Shown here piece by piece: positions 1-9,980 of a DNA stretch of 64,000 nt (the first letter of the stretch is position 1; each line of letters opens with the position of its first letter). The stretch spans positions 1 to 64,000 of the forward strand of contig CANLXN010000011.1 of NCBI GenBank assembly GCA_947495135.1, in the 5' to 3' direction. The notes under the pieces were generated by a model. It ran no database searches, had not been told where the DNA came from, and worked only from the letters and a program-made list of their open reading frames with translations. This DNA comes from an uncultured Flavobacteriaceae bacterium. GTDB lineage: Bacteria; Bacteroidota; Bacteroidia; Flavobacteriales; Flavobacteriaceae. Made by a program: the position numbers and the translations under genes.

Positions 1-33
1 AACTAATCAACACAAAAAACAAACCCTAACACA

Positions 34-65
34 AAGCGCTAAGGATAGCAGCGGCATCCTTTTTT
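34..65 (+). terminator. Short hairpin with T-run
   Basis: AAGGAT (41-46) and ATCCTT (56-61) pair around a 9-nt loop and run into T's up to 65. The arms are short and the upstream gene lies outside the window, so this is a moderate call. Nothing convincing was recognised between 66 and 340. Confidence 0.45.
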
Positions 66-340
66 AAAGAAAAAAACTAAACAAACTACTTAACATCAAA
101 CCAAAAATCTTTAAAAAAGATATAGCGGATAGCCTGGTCCATTGCTGCTACAAGGTTATAATTGGTAGAAGATGGTAGTTTTGAACTATTAGATTTTTGA
201 AAATAATCACTAATGGGTTTAGGCAGGAATGGAAGCGCCAATATTCTTTGTCTAAATATCTAGATACTTATTATAAGTTTTGCTATTGAAAGAAATGGCT
301 GAAAAATAAAGTGACCTTTTTCTGAATAGCTTGCTCGCTA

Positions 341-1039
341 CTACTCTACTACTTTCTTATTCCAATGTGAGGTAAGGTCTAGGTAATCAATTTCGAAGGC
401 GGAGTTTTGTCTTTGCAACTTGTTACTTTGAAAGGAACGCTCCAAAATATCTTCTATAAGGTAATCTTCCTTGACATCGAATGGCTGATATTCGGTCTTA
501 ATGGAAATATCGAACATATTGGCTGTGGTATTATACCAAAAGGCACGCCAGCCAGTTCTGAGTTCTTTTACCAAATCGAATGCGGTAACACCCGTCTGCC
601 TATGTATGAGCTTCACTAAAATCTGCCCTTCTGTACGTGTTAGTTTTTTAAGTTTTTCTGAAAACTCCTCCTCTATATATTTCTGAATTCTCTTGGTGTA
701 TCTTCTTCGATCCCGTTTGTTTTCTATTTGAGCTAAACGCTCATTCATTACATTTAAACGTTCTGCCGCTAATTTTGCGTATGGGTACACCTTTCGCGTC
801 TTACGTCTTAAAATTAAATAACGTCTTCTATCTTTTTTAGAGTTGAACTCCAGTTTATTGAGCAACACCACTTCTTCGAGGTCAATAAACTCACGCGGAA
901 TGGTATCTCCCTGAATGATATAATAAAAACTTTGCGTACTATCGTTTCTAATTTCTTGAAGCGAATCAGATTTCTGGGCAACGCCAGTCATAAATACCAA
1001 GGTAGAGGCAACGGTAAAGATGTATTTCAGGTAGTTCAT
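341..1039 (-). CDS. DUF4294 family protein
   Basis: About 232 aa, of unknown molecular function, resembling the DUF4294 family found across Bacteroidota. A hydrophobic N-terminal segment looks like a signal peptide (MNYLKYIFTVASTL), so export is likely. The body is rich in Arg/Lys, with YPYAKLAAERL and a 'RTGWRAFWYN' stretch that I associate with the family. The reading frame could extend 16 codons further upstream, but the ATG at 1037-1039 gives a normal signal peptide and is preferred. It is transcribed divergently from the M42 peptidase gene. Family assignment is from memory of the motif pattern. Confidence 0.8.
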   Translation of the reverse strand: MNYLKYIFTVASTLVFMTGVAQKSDSLQEIRNDSTQSFYYIIQGDTIPREFIDLEEVVLLNKLEFNSKKDRRRYLILRRKTRKVYPYAKLAAERLNVMNERLAQIENKRDRRRYTKRIQKYIEEEFSEKLKKLTRTEGQILVKLIHRQTGVTAFDLVKELRTGWRAFWYNTTANMFDISIKTEYQPFDVKEDYLIEDILERSFQSNKLQRQNSAFEIDYLDLTSHWNKKVVE

Positions 1040-1142
1040 TATATAGTTTAGAAATAGGGATTCCAAAATCGTTCCAAAAATACACAAATTGCTTTCCCAT
1101 GGTTATTAATAAATTACTAATTTTACTCATTCACAAAGAAAA

Positions 1143-2234
1143 ATGAACATGGCTAAATCAATTTTGAATAAAAAATCGCTGAATTTCCTAGAAAAATACC
1201 TTAACAACGCAGCTCCTACGGGCTACGAGTGGGATGGTCAAAAACTATGGATGGATTATCTCAAACCCTACGTTGACGAATTCATTACCGATACTTACGG
1301 AACAGCTGTAGCTGTCATAAATCCGAAAGCTAAATACAAGGTAGTTATCGAAGGACATGCAGATGAGATCTCCTGGTATGTTAACTATATTGCAGATGAT
1401 GGTCTTATTTACGTTATTAGAAACGGAGGAAGTGACCACCAAATAGCACCTTCTAAAGTAGTTAACATCCACACAAAAAAAGGAATTGTAAAAGGAGTTT
1501 TTGGATGGCCAGCAATACATACACGTAACCGAGCAAAAGAAGAGGCTCCAAAACCAGACAACATTTTTATCGATATTGGAGCATCCGATAAAGATGAAGT
1601 GGAGAAAATGGGAGTCCATGTTGGCTGTGTGATTACCTACCCTGATGAGTTTCATATTTTAAACGGAGATAAATTTGTTTGTAGAGCCCTCGACAATAGA
1701 ATGGGTGGCTTTATGATTGCTGAAGTAGCCCGTCTCCTGCATGAGAATAAGAAGGATTTACCATTTGGCCTTTACATTACGAACTCTGTCCAAGAAGAAA
1801 TTGGTTTGAGAGGTGCGCAAATGATCGCGGAACGAATTAAGCCAGATGTCGCTATCGTTACAGATGTTACGCACGACACTACTACTCCAATGATTGACAA
1901 GAAAAAACAAGGCTTAGCGAAGATAGGTGATGGTCCCGTTGTTGCTTACGCTCCTGCAGTTCAGCAGAAACTTAGAGATCTCATTACTGAAACAGCAGAA
2001 AAGAAGAAGATTCCTTTTCAAAGAGCAGCACTTTCTCGTGCCACTGGAACAGACACAGATGCCTTCGCTTACAGCGGAAGCGGAGTAGCAAGTGCTCTTA
2101 TCTCGCTGCCGCTTCGATATATGCATACCACGGTAGAAATGGTGCATCGAGACGATGTTGAAAACGTCATAAAATTAATTTACGAATCACTCCTGAAAAT
2201 TAAATCGGGTGAGACTTTTAGCTACTTCGAATAG
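1143..2234 (+). CDS. M42 family metallopeptidase (glutamyl-aminopeptidase / endoglucanase-M-like)
   Basis: Cytoplasmic di-metal aminopeptidase of peptidase family M42 (TET-like), about 363 aa, the usual length. Expected metal and catalytic residues are visible: His72 in IEGHADEIS, Asp184 in RALDNRMGG, Glu218/Glu219 in VQEEIGLRGAQ, Asp241 in TDVTHDT and His328 in YMHTTVEM. A second ATG lies two codons downstream, so the exact start is uncertain by 6 nt. The gene is monocistronic, ending in a strong hairpin terminator. Family members trim N-terminal residues from peptides; substrate preference cannot be read from the sequence. Confidence 0.93.
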   Translation: MNMAKSILNKKSLNFLEKYLNNAAPTGYEWDGQKLWMDYLKPYVDEFITDTYGTAVAVINPKAKYKVVIEGHADEISWYVNYIADDGLIYVIRNGGSDHQIAPSKVVNIHTKKGIVKGVFGWPAIHTRNRAKEEAPKPDNIFIDIGASDKDEVEKMGVHVGCVITYPDEFHILNGDKFVCRALDNRMGGFMIAEVARLLHENKKDLPFGLYITNSVQEEIGLRGAQMIAERIKPDVAIVTDVTHDTTTPMIDKKKQGLAKIGDGPVVAYAPAVQQKLRDLITETAEKKKIPFQRAALSRATGTDTDAFAYSGSGVASALISLPLRYMHTTVEMVHRDDVENVIKLIYESLLKIKSGETFSYFE

Positions 2235-2264
2235 ATCTAAACAACTCACTTGCAGATACTTATT

Positions 2265-2301
2265 AAGCTTTTGTCGAAATCATACGACAAAAGCTTTTTT
2301 T
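2265..2301 (+). terminator. Rho-independent terminator of the M42 gene
   Basis: A perfect 12-bp stem (2265-2276 with 2285-2296), an 8-nt loop and a T-run immediately after. One of the strongest terminators in the window. Confidence 0.92.
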
Positions 2302-2327
2302 ATGATCGATTTCATAAACTAAGTATT

Positions 2328-2335
2328 TATATTTG
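2328..2335 (+). promoter_or_regulatory. Candidate -7 box of the 2378 lipoprotein gene
   Basis: TATATTTG matches the Bacteroidota -7 consensus TAnnTTTG exactly, about 43 nt before the start codon. No clear TTG -33 element is seen 17-23 nt upstream, so the call is tentative. Confidence 0.4.
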
Positions 2336-2377
2336 CCGATTCATAACAACTAATTTTGCATCATAATTTTAATTAAA

Positions 2378-3772
2378 ATGAGAAGAATATTACTTGCACT
2401 AAGTGCAATTTCATTACTCGTAGTAAGCTGTTCAAAAGATAATAGCGAAGACTACAATCAAGATTTCAACCTAAAAGCAGATGTTCGTTTAGACCAGTCT
2501 AACCTAGGTATATACAAAGGAGTCTTTACAACCAATAACGCAGAATACCGCGCGAAGGTTAGCGTAAGTATCCCTGCAACTTCAAGAACTGCGGATGTTA
2601 AATTCCCAACAGCAATATTAGAACTGAGCAATGGAGAGGTATATTTCCTAAAAGCAGAGGAAAATGTGAATGCAGATCAAAATACTTATTTACACTTTAG
2701 CTCTGTAGCTGCATCTTTCGACTTTAACGTACAAGCAGACGGAAGCAACCCTATTGTTGAAAATGTTTATTTCAAAGATCTTGAATCTGACATTATCCTT
2801 TTAAAAGAGACTTCATTTGCACCAGTAACACCTTTAACTGGAACTTTTGAATGCGGAACTTGTGGTGGTCACCCAATCTTAGGAACTGGAGCTACGCAAA
2901 CTTTCAACTTTGTTTTCACTCCTGCAGACGGAACTGGAACTATCGCAACACAAATGACTTTAGCTTCTGCTGTTTATACAGGAATTGGAGGCCAAGACGG
3001 TTGCGTAGCAGATGGGACTCTTACTACTTGTGATATCGTAAGTGGTGATGGTGTCTCTACTACTGGCTTTATGGTGAATGGAAACCCTGTAACTTGGGAA
3101 GGTTCTCATATCTTCAACAATGAACCAAGTGGTGCTAACGATTGCTCTACTGGTTACGGTACGTGGCAATGGATGTCTAATGGATACGGTTTAATTGAAG
3201 GTACGTTTAAGAATGATGGCGCCAGCACTTGCGAGGTGACGTTAGCAATTCAAAACTTTGACGGAGGTACTCCTACTTGGAACGGAGCGCCTGATGTGCC
3301 TTTCTTTAATAATGGTACTGATGGATACTTCGGTATAGTTGGGGTTACTCAATCTAATCCTGCTGGTCTTCCTTTAGTTCCAACAAATAGTTCTAACATT
3401 ACCAATCCAAATATCACTGGAAGCTACATTTTTGTAAGTGATTTAGATGATGAAGGAGACAACGGAGCACCTAGTGTGATTATTACATCGCAAGATATTA
3501 CAACAACAGGATTTACTGGAGTTCAAATTACATTTGACTACCAAATTGTAGGTTGGGATGGTGCTGATGGATTTACATATACCCCTGTAATCGACGGTGT
3601 TGATGGAACAAGCGGATCTGTTGGATTTACTCCAGGAAACTTTGATGACGAAGGAGTTATAACTATTAACATTCCTGATGGATCTAACACTGTAGGCTTG
3701 AAACTAGAAATAGAGCAGAATGGTAATGGTGATTTCGGAGGTTTCGATAACTTCAAAATGACTGGTAACTAA
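2378..3772 (+). CDS. Secreted lipoprotein, beta-rich, unknown function
   Basis: 464 aa. The N-terminus is a lipoprotein signal peptide with lipobox around LLVVSC at residues 14-19, so the protein should be lipid-anchored. The rest is rich in Gly, Asn, Thr and Asp with paired cysteines (ECGTCGG, about residue 160), and is predicted to be mostly beta strand. The C-terminal third (DDEGDNGAPSV onward) resembles a carbohydrate-binding-like beta-sandwich. No catalytic motif was recognised. It stands alone between two terminators. A surface binding or adhesion role is only an inference from composition. Confidence 0.75.
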   Translation: MRRILLALSAISLLVVSCSKDNSEDYNQDFNLKADVRLDQSNLGIYKGVFTTNNAEYRAKVSVSIPATSRTADVKFPTAILELSNGEVYFLKAEENVNADQNTYLHFSSVAASFDFNVQADGSNPIVENVYFKDLESDIILLKETSFAPVTPLTGTFECGTCGGHPILGTGATQTFNFVFTPADGTGTIATQMTLASAVYTGIGGQDGCVADGTLTTCDIVSGDGVSTTGFMVNGNPVTWEGSHIFNNEPSGANDCSTGYGTWQWMSNGYGLIEGTFKNDGASTCEVTLAIQNFDGGTPTWNGAPDVPFFNNGTDGYFGIVGVTQSNPAGLPLVPTNSSNITNPNITGSYIFVSDLDDEGDNGAPSVIITSQDITTTGFTGVQITFDYQIVGWDGADGFTYTPVIDGVDGTSGSVGFTPGNFDDEGVITINIPDGSNTVGLKLEIEQNGNGDFGGFDNFKMTGN

Positions 3773-3795
3773 TACCAACCATTTATATTTTACTT

Positions 3796-3825
3796 AAAAA
3801 GGTCGCCAATGGCGGCCTTTTTTTA
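3796..3825 (+). terminator. Rho-independent terminator of the 2378 lipoprotein gene
   Basis: AAAGGTCGCC pairs with GGCGGCCTTT (one G-T wobble) around a 3-nt loop, followed by a T-run. Confidence 0.88.
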
Positions 3826-3850
3826 TCTTTGAACTCAAACTAGTGCCTAG

Positions 3851-5275
3851 GTGTTATTTAACTCTTTCGATTTTGGCTTCTTCTTGGTTATTGTCTATGT
3901 AATCTACTGGGCAATAGGTACCAAACAAAGAACATGGCAAAATGTTCTCATACTGGCTGCTAGTTACACTTTCTATGGTTTGTGGGATTGGAGATTTCTA
4001 GGTCTTCTTTTGGCAAGCTCTTTGGTCGATTTCATTGCTGCAAAGGCCATTAATAGATCAACTACCATTGGTAAACGACGTATTTATCTTTGGATAAGCG
4101 TATGTTGGAACTTGGGGGTGCTTTTTCTATTTAAATACTTTAACTTTTTCATTGATAGTTTTGAACTCTTATTTAATGTAAATTCATCTGGCTCTTACAA
4201 CTTCTTTAAGATTGCAATCCCCTTAGGGCTTAGCTTTTATACGTTCCAAACCATGAGTTATACCATAGACGTGTATAGAAATAAATCGAAGCCTACACAT
4301 AACTTGCTTGAATTTCTTTGCTTTGTTAGCTTTTTCCCTCAGTTGGTTGCAGGCCCTATTGAACGAGCTAAGCATTTACTACCACAATTTTCGAAGGAGC
4401 GGACATTCGATTGGCAGAACTCGGTTGTGGGCTTACGACAAATTCTGTGGGGACTTTTTAAGAAAATTATAGTGGCAGAGAAATTGGGAATTGCAGTGAC
4501 CATGGTTTTTAACCAGCCCGAGCAATATCATTTTATAACTCTTATTTTTGCACTGGTATTGTTTTGCTTTCAGGTTTATTGCGATTTTTCTGGTTATACA
4601 GATATTGCCATAGGTACCGCTCGATTGTTTGGTTTCAAATTAAGCCGAAATTTTCACCTACCCTATCTATCTAAAAGCATCTCAGAGTTCTGGCAACGCT
4701 GGCACATTACTTTAACCCGATGGTTTACAGATTATGTGTTTGTGCCTTTAGCCAAAAGTGGTAAACGAATAAGCGTATTTAGAAGATCATTTGCCCTACT
4801 ACTCACCTTTACTTTGGTAGGATTATGGCATGGAGCAAATTGGACTTTCATCGTTTTTGGGCTTTTTAACGGACTCGTTCTTATCTTTGAACGACTTCCT
4901 ATTTTTAGAAAAAGGAAAACTGCAAGACAGATCTTACAAAAGGCTCCTTGGTATCTCTCGGTTTGCTATACATTTTTGTTTTGTTCCTTTTCAGCATTAC
5001 TGTTTAGAGCAAATACTATGCAAGAGGTTGGTTTTTTTCTGAAGAAAATCTTTACCGCATCAGGAGGCGTGCTCAATTCATTAATAGGATTAAAATTAGG
5101 GTACTTATTTTTTATGATCCTTGCGGAAGTCTTAACCAGAAGGTGGGATTTCCCGCTCGAAAAAATAGAAAAACACATTCCGAAAGTAGTACGATGGAGT
5201 ATTTACTATGCGCTCATCATCATTATTATACGCTACGCCGAACCTAAAGAGGCTTTTATTTATTTTCAGTTCTAA
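3851..5275 (+). CDS. MBOAT family membrane-bound O-acyltransferase (AlgI/DltB-like)
   Basis: 474 aa polytopic inner-membrane protein with about ten hydrophobic segments. It transfers acyl groups, usually acetyl, onto extracytoplasmic polysaccharides or lipids. The invariant catalytic His is His327 in GLWHGANWTF, with the second conserved region SEFWQRWHITLTRWFTDY before it. The start codon is GTG. The stop overlaps the start of the next gene, an SGNH-fold protein: the arrangement known for AlgI-AlgX/J and DltB-DltD type export acylation systems. The acceptor is not known; no polysaccharide synthesis genes lie nearby. Confidence 0.93.
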   Translation: MLFNSFDFGFFLVIVYVIYWAIGTKQRTWQNVLILAASYTFYGLWDWRFLGLLLASSLVDFIAAKAINRSTTIGKRRIYLWISVCWNLGVLFLFKYFNFFIDSFELLFNVNSSGSYNFFKIAIPLGLSFYTFQTMSYTIDVYRNKSKPTHNLLEFLCFVSFFPQLVAGPIERAKHLLPQFSKERTFDWQNSVVGLRQILWGLFKKIIVAEKLGIAVTMVFNQPEQYHFITLIFALVLFCFQVYCDFSGYTDIAIGTARLFGFKLSRNFHLPYLSKSISEFWQRWHITLTRWFTDYVFVPLAKSGKRISVFRRSFALLLTFTLVGLWHGANWTFIVFGLFNGLVLIFERLPIFRKRKTARQILQKAPWYLSVCYTFLFCSFSALLFRANTMQEVGFFLKKIFTASGGVLNSLIGLKLGYLFFMILAEVLTRRWDFPLEKIEKHIPKVVRWSIYYALIIIIIRYAEPKEAFIYFQF

Positions 5276-6204
5276 TGCAACGTAAATTCCTAACATATTG
5301 CCTTTTATTTTTTGTGCCAGTGGTTTTGGGCTATTTGGCTATAGAAAAACTCACACGTGAGCTACCTTCAAGCTTTAAGGCGAATGAGGGATATATTGAA
5401 AAGAGCAGCAATACATTCACAACACTTATCCTAGGCAGTTCGCAAATGCAAAGTGCTGTAAATCCAGAATGGCTCTCCACTCCTACTCTCAATCTAGCTT
5501 CTGGTGATCAACATCATGACACCGACTTTAAGATTTTAAAATCGATGGCTCCCAAATTGGATGAACTAAAAACAGTTATAATTGAAGTATCTTATAGTCA
5601 CTTCGAATTACCGCATAACGGACCCGATTTCTGGAAAAACTCCTTGTATTTAAAGTTTTATGATGTGAATGCGTTCGAGCGACAGACCTATTTCAAAGAC
5701 CACTTTGTTTATCTATCAAACCCTCCTTTCTTTTCAAAAAAGATGACCGAGCTTTATTTAGATAAAACCCGAGAAGTGGATTACAACGAATTCGGTTTCA
5801 ATACGAAAAACTACTATGGAGAGTTTATGGACTTAGACTATGATGAAACGAAAATAGCACCCAGAGGATTTAAGATTAACAAAACTCCTAATCTTTCTAT
5901 TTTTGAGACCAATGTTGCACTGTTTAACAAGCTAATGGAATACACAAAACAGAACAAATTACAAGTAATACTCTGTGAAGTACCCATGTATAAAACCTAC
6001 CATCATAAGAAACATCCTAGTATCTTAAAACGAAGAGATAGTGTAGTTTCTGAAGTACTTCGGAAATATTCTCATGTCGAACTATTCTCTCTAGAAACAG
6101 ATACGCTTCATTACGGTGTTCGTGATTATTGGAACCAAAGTCATCTTAATCCCAACGGCGCAAAAAAATTTAGTACCCAGCTAGATGTAATTTTGAACGA
6201 CTAA
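5275..6204 (+). CDS. SGNH/GDSL-fold hydrolase-like partner of the MBOAT protein
   Basis: 309 aa with one N-terminal signal anchor (residues 5-25), expected to face the periplasm. Block I is LILGSSQMQ, with the nucleophile Ser55 or Ser56; the C-terminal His block is HLNPNGAKKFS (His290). The residue three before that His, usually Asp, is Asn287, so the triad looks altered. It overlaps the MBOAT stop codon by one base and is surely co-translated. By analogy with DltD or AlgX it would receive the acyl group from the MBOAT partner and place it on an extracytoplasmic glycan. Specificity is inferred, not seen. Confidence 0.82.
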   Translation: MQRKFLTYCLLFFVPVVLGYLAIEKLTRELPSSFKANEGYIEKSSNTFTTLILGSSQMQSAVNPEWLSTPTLNLASGDQHHDTDFKILKSMAPKLDELKTVIIEVSYSHFELPHNGPDFWKNSLYLKFYDVNAFERQTYFKDHFVYLSNPPFFSKKMTELYLDKTREVDYNEFGFNTKNYYGEFMDLDYDETKIAPRGFKINKTPNLSIFETNVALFNKLMEYTKQNKLQVILCEVPMYKTYHHKKHPSILKRRDSVVSEVLRKYSHVELFSLETDTLHYGVRDYWNQSHLNPNGAKKFSTQLDVILND

Positions 6205-6205
6205 C

Positions 6206-7597
6206 CTATCCTTCTTCACCTTTCAGTTTAGAAAAATAAATCTTGGCTTCCTTCACAACTTTTGGAGCCAAAATAATTGTTGCCGTCATGGTTGGAATTG
6301 CCATAAAGGCAAAAAATGTATCGATAAGGCCTAGCATGGTGTTTAATGTGGTGGTCGCTCCTAAAATTACGCTGGCAATATAAAAATAATTATAGACGCC
6401 TTTGTTTTTAGCCCCAAAGATGAAAGACATACACTTTGTCCCGTAATACGAGTAGGAAAATAAAGAGGAAATACTAAATACTGCAATACACAATAACAAT
6501 CCATATTTCCCAATGGTGGGAAGTGCCTGATGGAATGCAGACGCAGTTAACGAAACTCCATTACTCGCACTGGTTTCCCAAACTCCAGTAACCAAAATTG
6601 CAAGTGCGGTGAGCGTACAAACTATAAGTGTGTCGATGGCTGGCCCTAACATGGCTACCAACCCTTCTCTAATGGGTTCGCTAGTCTTTGCTGCGCCATG
6701 TGCCATTGGTGCCGTTCCTATCCCTGCTTCGTTCGAGAAAGCACCTCTTTTGATACCAAGTAAAATGAGTCCACCCACAATACCTCCTAAAAAGGCGTCT
6801 CCTTTAAAAAAGGAAGCTGAAAAGGCATCTGTTACTATTAGTGAAAGATAATGCGGAACAACATCGATATGTATTCCTAGAATAATAACTACCATTACAA
6901 AGTAGAGAGCCACCATCGCGGGCACCAATTTCTCCGCAGTTTTACTTATTCGGGACAATCCGCCCAAAATTACTATTGCCGTAATGGTTGCTAAAATGAG
7001 TCCGATAGCCAGATTGGAAACCCAACCAAAATATAAGTCGGCTGGCTTAAGGAGCAAGTCGTTGATAGCTTGAGTAAGCTGATTTACATTAAATACTGGC
7101 AATGCTCCCACCAAACCACAAACACTAAAAAATAGGGCCAATGGTTTCCAATTTTTCCCAAGACCTTCTGTAATAAAATACATGGGGCCACCTTGTATCT
7201 TTCCTTCCGAATCTTTTCCTCGAAACATCACTGCTAATGATGCCGTAAAAAACTTAGTAGACATCCCTATCACGGCACTTACCCACATCCAAAACACGGC
7301 ACCTGGGCCTCCCAAAGAAATGGCCACTGCAACCCCAGCGATGTTTCCCATACCCACGGTTGCAGAAAGAGCTGTAGTGAGCGCTTGAAAATGTGTTATT
7401 TCCCCTTCGTCGTTATCGTTGTCGTATTTTCCGCGAAGAACGGCTATTGCATGCAGTAGATATCTGAATGGTAGAAATTCGATTCGGACAATTAAATACA
7501 GTCCTCCTCCAATTAGAATGATTAATAATGGAAGCCCCCACGCTAGAGAGGACATCTGAGATACGAAATGTTCGAATAGATTACTGAGCTTTTCCAA
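6206..7597 (-). CDS. AGCS family sodium:alanine/glycine symporter
   Basis: 463 aa, about eleven transmembrane segments, typical of the alanine/glycine:cation symporter family. Family signatures visible are GNIAGVAVAISLGGPGAVFWMW (residues about 85-105), GGPMYFI near residue 138 and the GAFSNEAGIGTAPMAHG block near residue 285, which contains substrate and Na+ contacts in characterised members. It imports small neutral amino acids with Na+, fitting a marine lifestyle. It ends head-on against the SGNH gene with a 1-nt gap and is divergent from the deacylase gene. Confidence 0.95.
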   Translation of the reverse strand: MEKLSNLFEHFVSQMSSLAWGLPLLIILIGGGLYLIVRIEFLPFRYLLHAIAVLRGKYDNDNDEGEITHFQALTTALSATVGMGNIAGVAVAISLGGPGAVFWMWVSAVIGMSTKFFTASLAVMFRGKDSEGKIQGGPMYFITEGLGKNWKPLALFFSVCGLVGALPVFNVNQLTQAINDLLLKPADLYFGWVSNLAIGLILATITAIVILGGLSRISKTAEKLVPAMVALYFVMVVIILGIHIDVVPHYLSLIVTDAFSASFFKGDAFLGGIVGGLILLGIKRGAFSNEAGIGTAPMAHGAAKTSEPIREGLVAMLGPAIDTLIVCTLTALAILVTGVWETSASNGVSLTASAFHQALPTIGKYGLLLCIAVFSISSLFSYSYYGTKCMSFIFGAKNKGVYNYFYIASVILGATTTLNTMLGLIDTFFAFMAIPTMTATIILAPKVVKEAKIYFSKLKGEEG

Positions 7598-7668
7598 ATT
7601 AAATAATTATCCCTCTAATGTAATTTAAATTTTGAAATTCATTTGGATTGGTTTTATTTGTATTCGAA

Positions 7669-8943
7669 ATGAAAAAACCACTAGTACTCCTTTTAATCCT
7701 TCTTCCACTTTTAATGTCCTCTCAAGAGGATAAAAGTTGGAAAAAGGAAAGCCTTGTTTTTACTCCAGAAATAATGTTCGGAAAAACCGGAGAATCGAAC
7801 GAGAATTTTCCAGACAGGAACTTGCAATTTCAGTTCCTTGCCAACATTGGTAGATCGCATGACAAAAACCCTCAAGAATGGGCATATTGGCTCAAACACA
7901 CCAAAACAGGTGTTGGACTTGGGTATACTAATTTTGGTAATCTAGATAGTCTCGGTGTTGCTTACACCGTGATTCCATTTATTGAGTTTAATGCATTCGG
8001 ACTGAAAAACCTGAAGGTTTCGACGGGATTGGGAGCCTCTTACTTCACAAAAATATTTGATGAAGAAACCAATCCTAGAAATGCGGCTGTTAGTACAGAT
8101 ATCACCTGGGCATTCAGATCTTATATTTATTATCAATTATTCTCTACCCACAAAATTGATTGGCGTATTGGTATGGGATATTCGCATCACTCTAACGGGC
8201 ATACTAGATTGCCCAATCAAGGCTACAACTCTTTTTTGGTGAGCCTTTCAGCAGATATTAACAACCCGTTAAACCAACCCACAACAGCAGTTCCTTCAAA
8301 CACCAACAACTTTTCAAGAAGTATTTATTCGTATGTAAACTTAAGGGCAGGAATTGGACAAAATTCTTTGACTGAATCCCTAAACGATAAAAAGAACGTA
8401 TACGTTTTAAGTGCCGAGTACGGAAGGGTTTTAAACAACACTTTTAAATTTGGAGTGGGTGCCTATTACCGATTATATGATCACTATTACGACTATATAA
8501 AAGACAATGAGGCGTTGGTACAAGAAGGGAAAGAGTTTGAATACTTTAAGGAAGACCCTTGGCGATATGCGACTAATATTGGTTTAACTATTAACGGAGA
8601 ATTTCTTTTAAATCATATTGGACTTGACTTACAACTAGGTTATAATTTACACAAGCCAGCTTATAAAATAGATTGGAGACTCAATGAAGGTTGGGATAAT
8701 GTTCCTCTAGAAATCCCTGATTATTTCGTGCTGGGTGAGTTTAATTCAAAATTTAAGTTGAAACAGCAAATCTCTTCTAGATTAGGTCTAAAATATTATC
8801 TCATAGGAACGACCAAGGCTCCAGAACACAATGTATTTGTTGGAATGCATTTAAATTCCAATTTGGGACAGGCAGATTTCACCGAATTAAGTATGGGGTA
8901 TGTCTATAACTTTAACTTTAGGGAAAGAAAAGTTAAGAACTAG
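7669..8943 (+). CDS. Acyloxyacyl hydrolase / PagL-like lipid A deacylase
   Basis: About 424 aa outer-membrane beta-barrel protein with a signal peptide ([12 protein letters not shown], ending near SSQ). The middle carries [18 protein letters not shown], matching the PagL-family active-site pattern in which His and Ser (H-x-SNG) form the catalytic centre and the PN-x-G-x-N segment follows. Aromatic alternating beta strands and a terminal YNF fit a barrel. It would remove an acyl chain from lipid A at the cell surface. It is longer than PagL itself (about 170 aa), so the extra strands are unexplained. An upstream ATG exists 21 nt earlier but the chosen start gives a clean signal peptide. Its 3' end overlaps purC by 11 nt, tail to tail. 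Confidence 0.82.
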   Translation: MKKPLVLLLILLPLLMSSQEDKSWKKESLVFTPEIMFGKTGESNENFPDRNLQFQFLANIGRSHDKNPQEWAYWLKHTKTGVGLGYTNFGNLDSLGVAYTVIPFIEFNAFGLKNLKVSTGLGASYFTKIFDEETNPRNAAVSTDITWAFRSYIYYQLFSTHKIDWRIGMGYSHHSNGHTRLPNQGYNSFLVSLSADINNPLNQPTTAVPSNTNNFSRSIYSYVNLRAGIGQNSLTESLNDKKNVYVLSAEYGRVLNNTFKFGVGAYYRLYDHYYDYIKDNEALVQEGKEFEYFKEDPWRYATNIGLTINGEFLLNHIGLDLQLGYNLHKPAYKIDWRLNEGWDNVPLEIPDYFVLGEFNSKFKLKQQISSRLGLKYYLIGTTKAPEHNVFVGMHLNSNLGQADFTELSMGYVYNFNFRERKVKN

Positions 8944-9886
8944 CTAAGTAGTTAAGAACATTGGTTTCAATTCTAGATTGAATATCAGAAAGGTCTGCTT
9001 TTACAAACTTTTCACCAGTGATATTTTCATAGAGCTCTATGTATCTTTCTGAAACGGTCTCGATATAGGCATCGCTCATAAAAGGAACTGTTTGTCCTTC
9101 CAAGCCTTGAAAGTTGTTCTGAATAAGCCACTGACGAACAAATTCTTTAGAAAGTTGCTTTTGAGGCGCTCCTTTTTGCTGACGTTCTTCGTATCCTTCA
9201 GCATAAAAATACCGCGAAGAATCTGGTGTATGAATTTCGTCAATCAATACCACTTTACCATCTTTCGTTTTACCGAATTCATATTTCGTATCGACTAGAA
9301 TTAGACCTCTAGAGGCAGCTATTTCTGAACCACGCTGAAATAACTTACGTGTATAATCTTCTAGTTGAACATAGTCTTCTTCAGAAACAATTCCACGTTT
9401 CAAAATGTCCTCTCTAGAAATATCTTCATCGTGATCGCCCATTTCGGCTTTAGTAGCAGGAGTAATAATTGGCTCAGGAAAAGCATCGTTTTCCTTCATT
9501 CCGTCTGGCATAGCAACTCCACACAACACTCTTTTTCCTGCCTTATATTCTCTTGCGGCATGCCCGCTCATATAACCCCGAATTACCATTTCTACTTTGA
9601 AAGGATCGCAGGCTTCTCCTATCGCAACATTAGGATCTGGAGTAGCTGTTAGCCAATTAGGAACTAGATCCTCAGTATCGCTCATCATTTTAGTGGCGAT
9701 TTGATTCAAAATCTGTCCCTTGTATGGAATTCCCTTGGGCATTACTACATCAAAAGCACTTAAACGATCTGTCGCTACCATGACAAGCACGTTATTTTCT
9801 AAAGTATATACTTCACGTACTTTCCCTTTATATAGGTCTTTTTGTCCTGGGAAGTTAAAATTAGTGTCGGTAATAGTATTGCTCAT
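8933..9886 (-). CDS. purC: Phosphoribosylaminoimidazole-succinocarboxamide synthase (SAICAR synthetase)
   Basis: 317 aa. Ligates aspartate to CAIR using ATP in de novo purine synthesis (cytoplasm). N-terminal [10 protein letters not shown] and [20 protein letters not shown] are the classic nucleotide-binding signature; [29 protein letters not shown] and [14 protein letters not shown] are further family blocks. It is the longer type of about 310 aa common in Bacteroidota and eukaryote-like forms. Its downstream end overlaps the deacylase gene on the other strand by 11 nt. PhoH lies upstream on the same strand. Confidence 0.96.
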   Translation of the reverse strand: MSNTITDTNFNFPGQKDLYKGKVREVYTLENNVLVMVATDRLSAFDVVMPKGIPYKGQILNQIATKMMSDTEDLVPNWLTATPDPNVAIGEACDPFKVEMVIRGYMSGHAAREYKAGKRVLCGVAMPDGMKENDAFPEPIITPATKAEMGDHDEDISREDILKRGIVSEEDYVQLEDYTRKLFQRGSEIAASRGLILVDTKYEFGKTKDGKVVLIDEIHTPDSSRYFYAEGYEERQQKGAPQKQLSKEFVRQWLIQNNFQGLEGQTVPFMSDAYIETVSERYIELYENITGEKFVKADLSDIQSRIETNVLNYLASS

Positions 9887-9980
9887 GTTTTCTTTTGAAG
9901 AGTAATTATTGAATGTGCTTACAATTTATTAATATGAAATATGCGCTAAGATTACAAAGGTCGTAAAGAAATTCTATTTT

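Noticed and set aside
8933-8943. Overlap of the deacylase and purC as a possible frameshift
   Set aside because: Both proteins end normally for their families; an 11-nt tail-to-tail overlap is simply tight packing.
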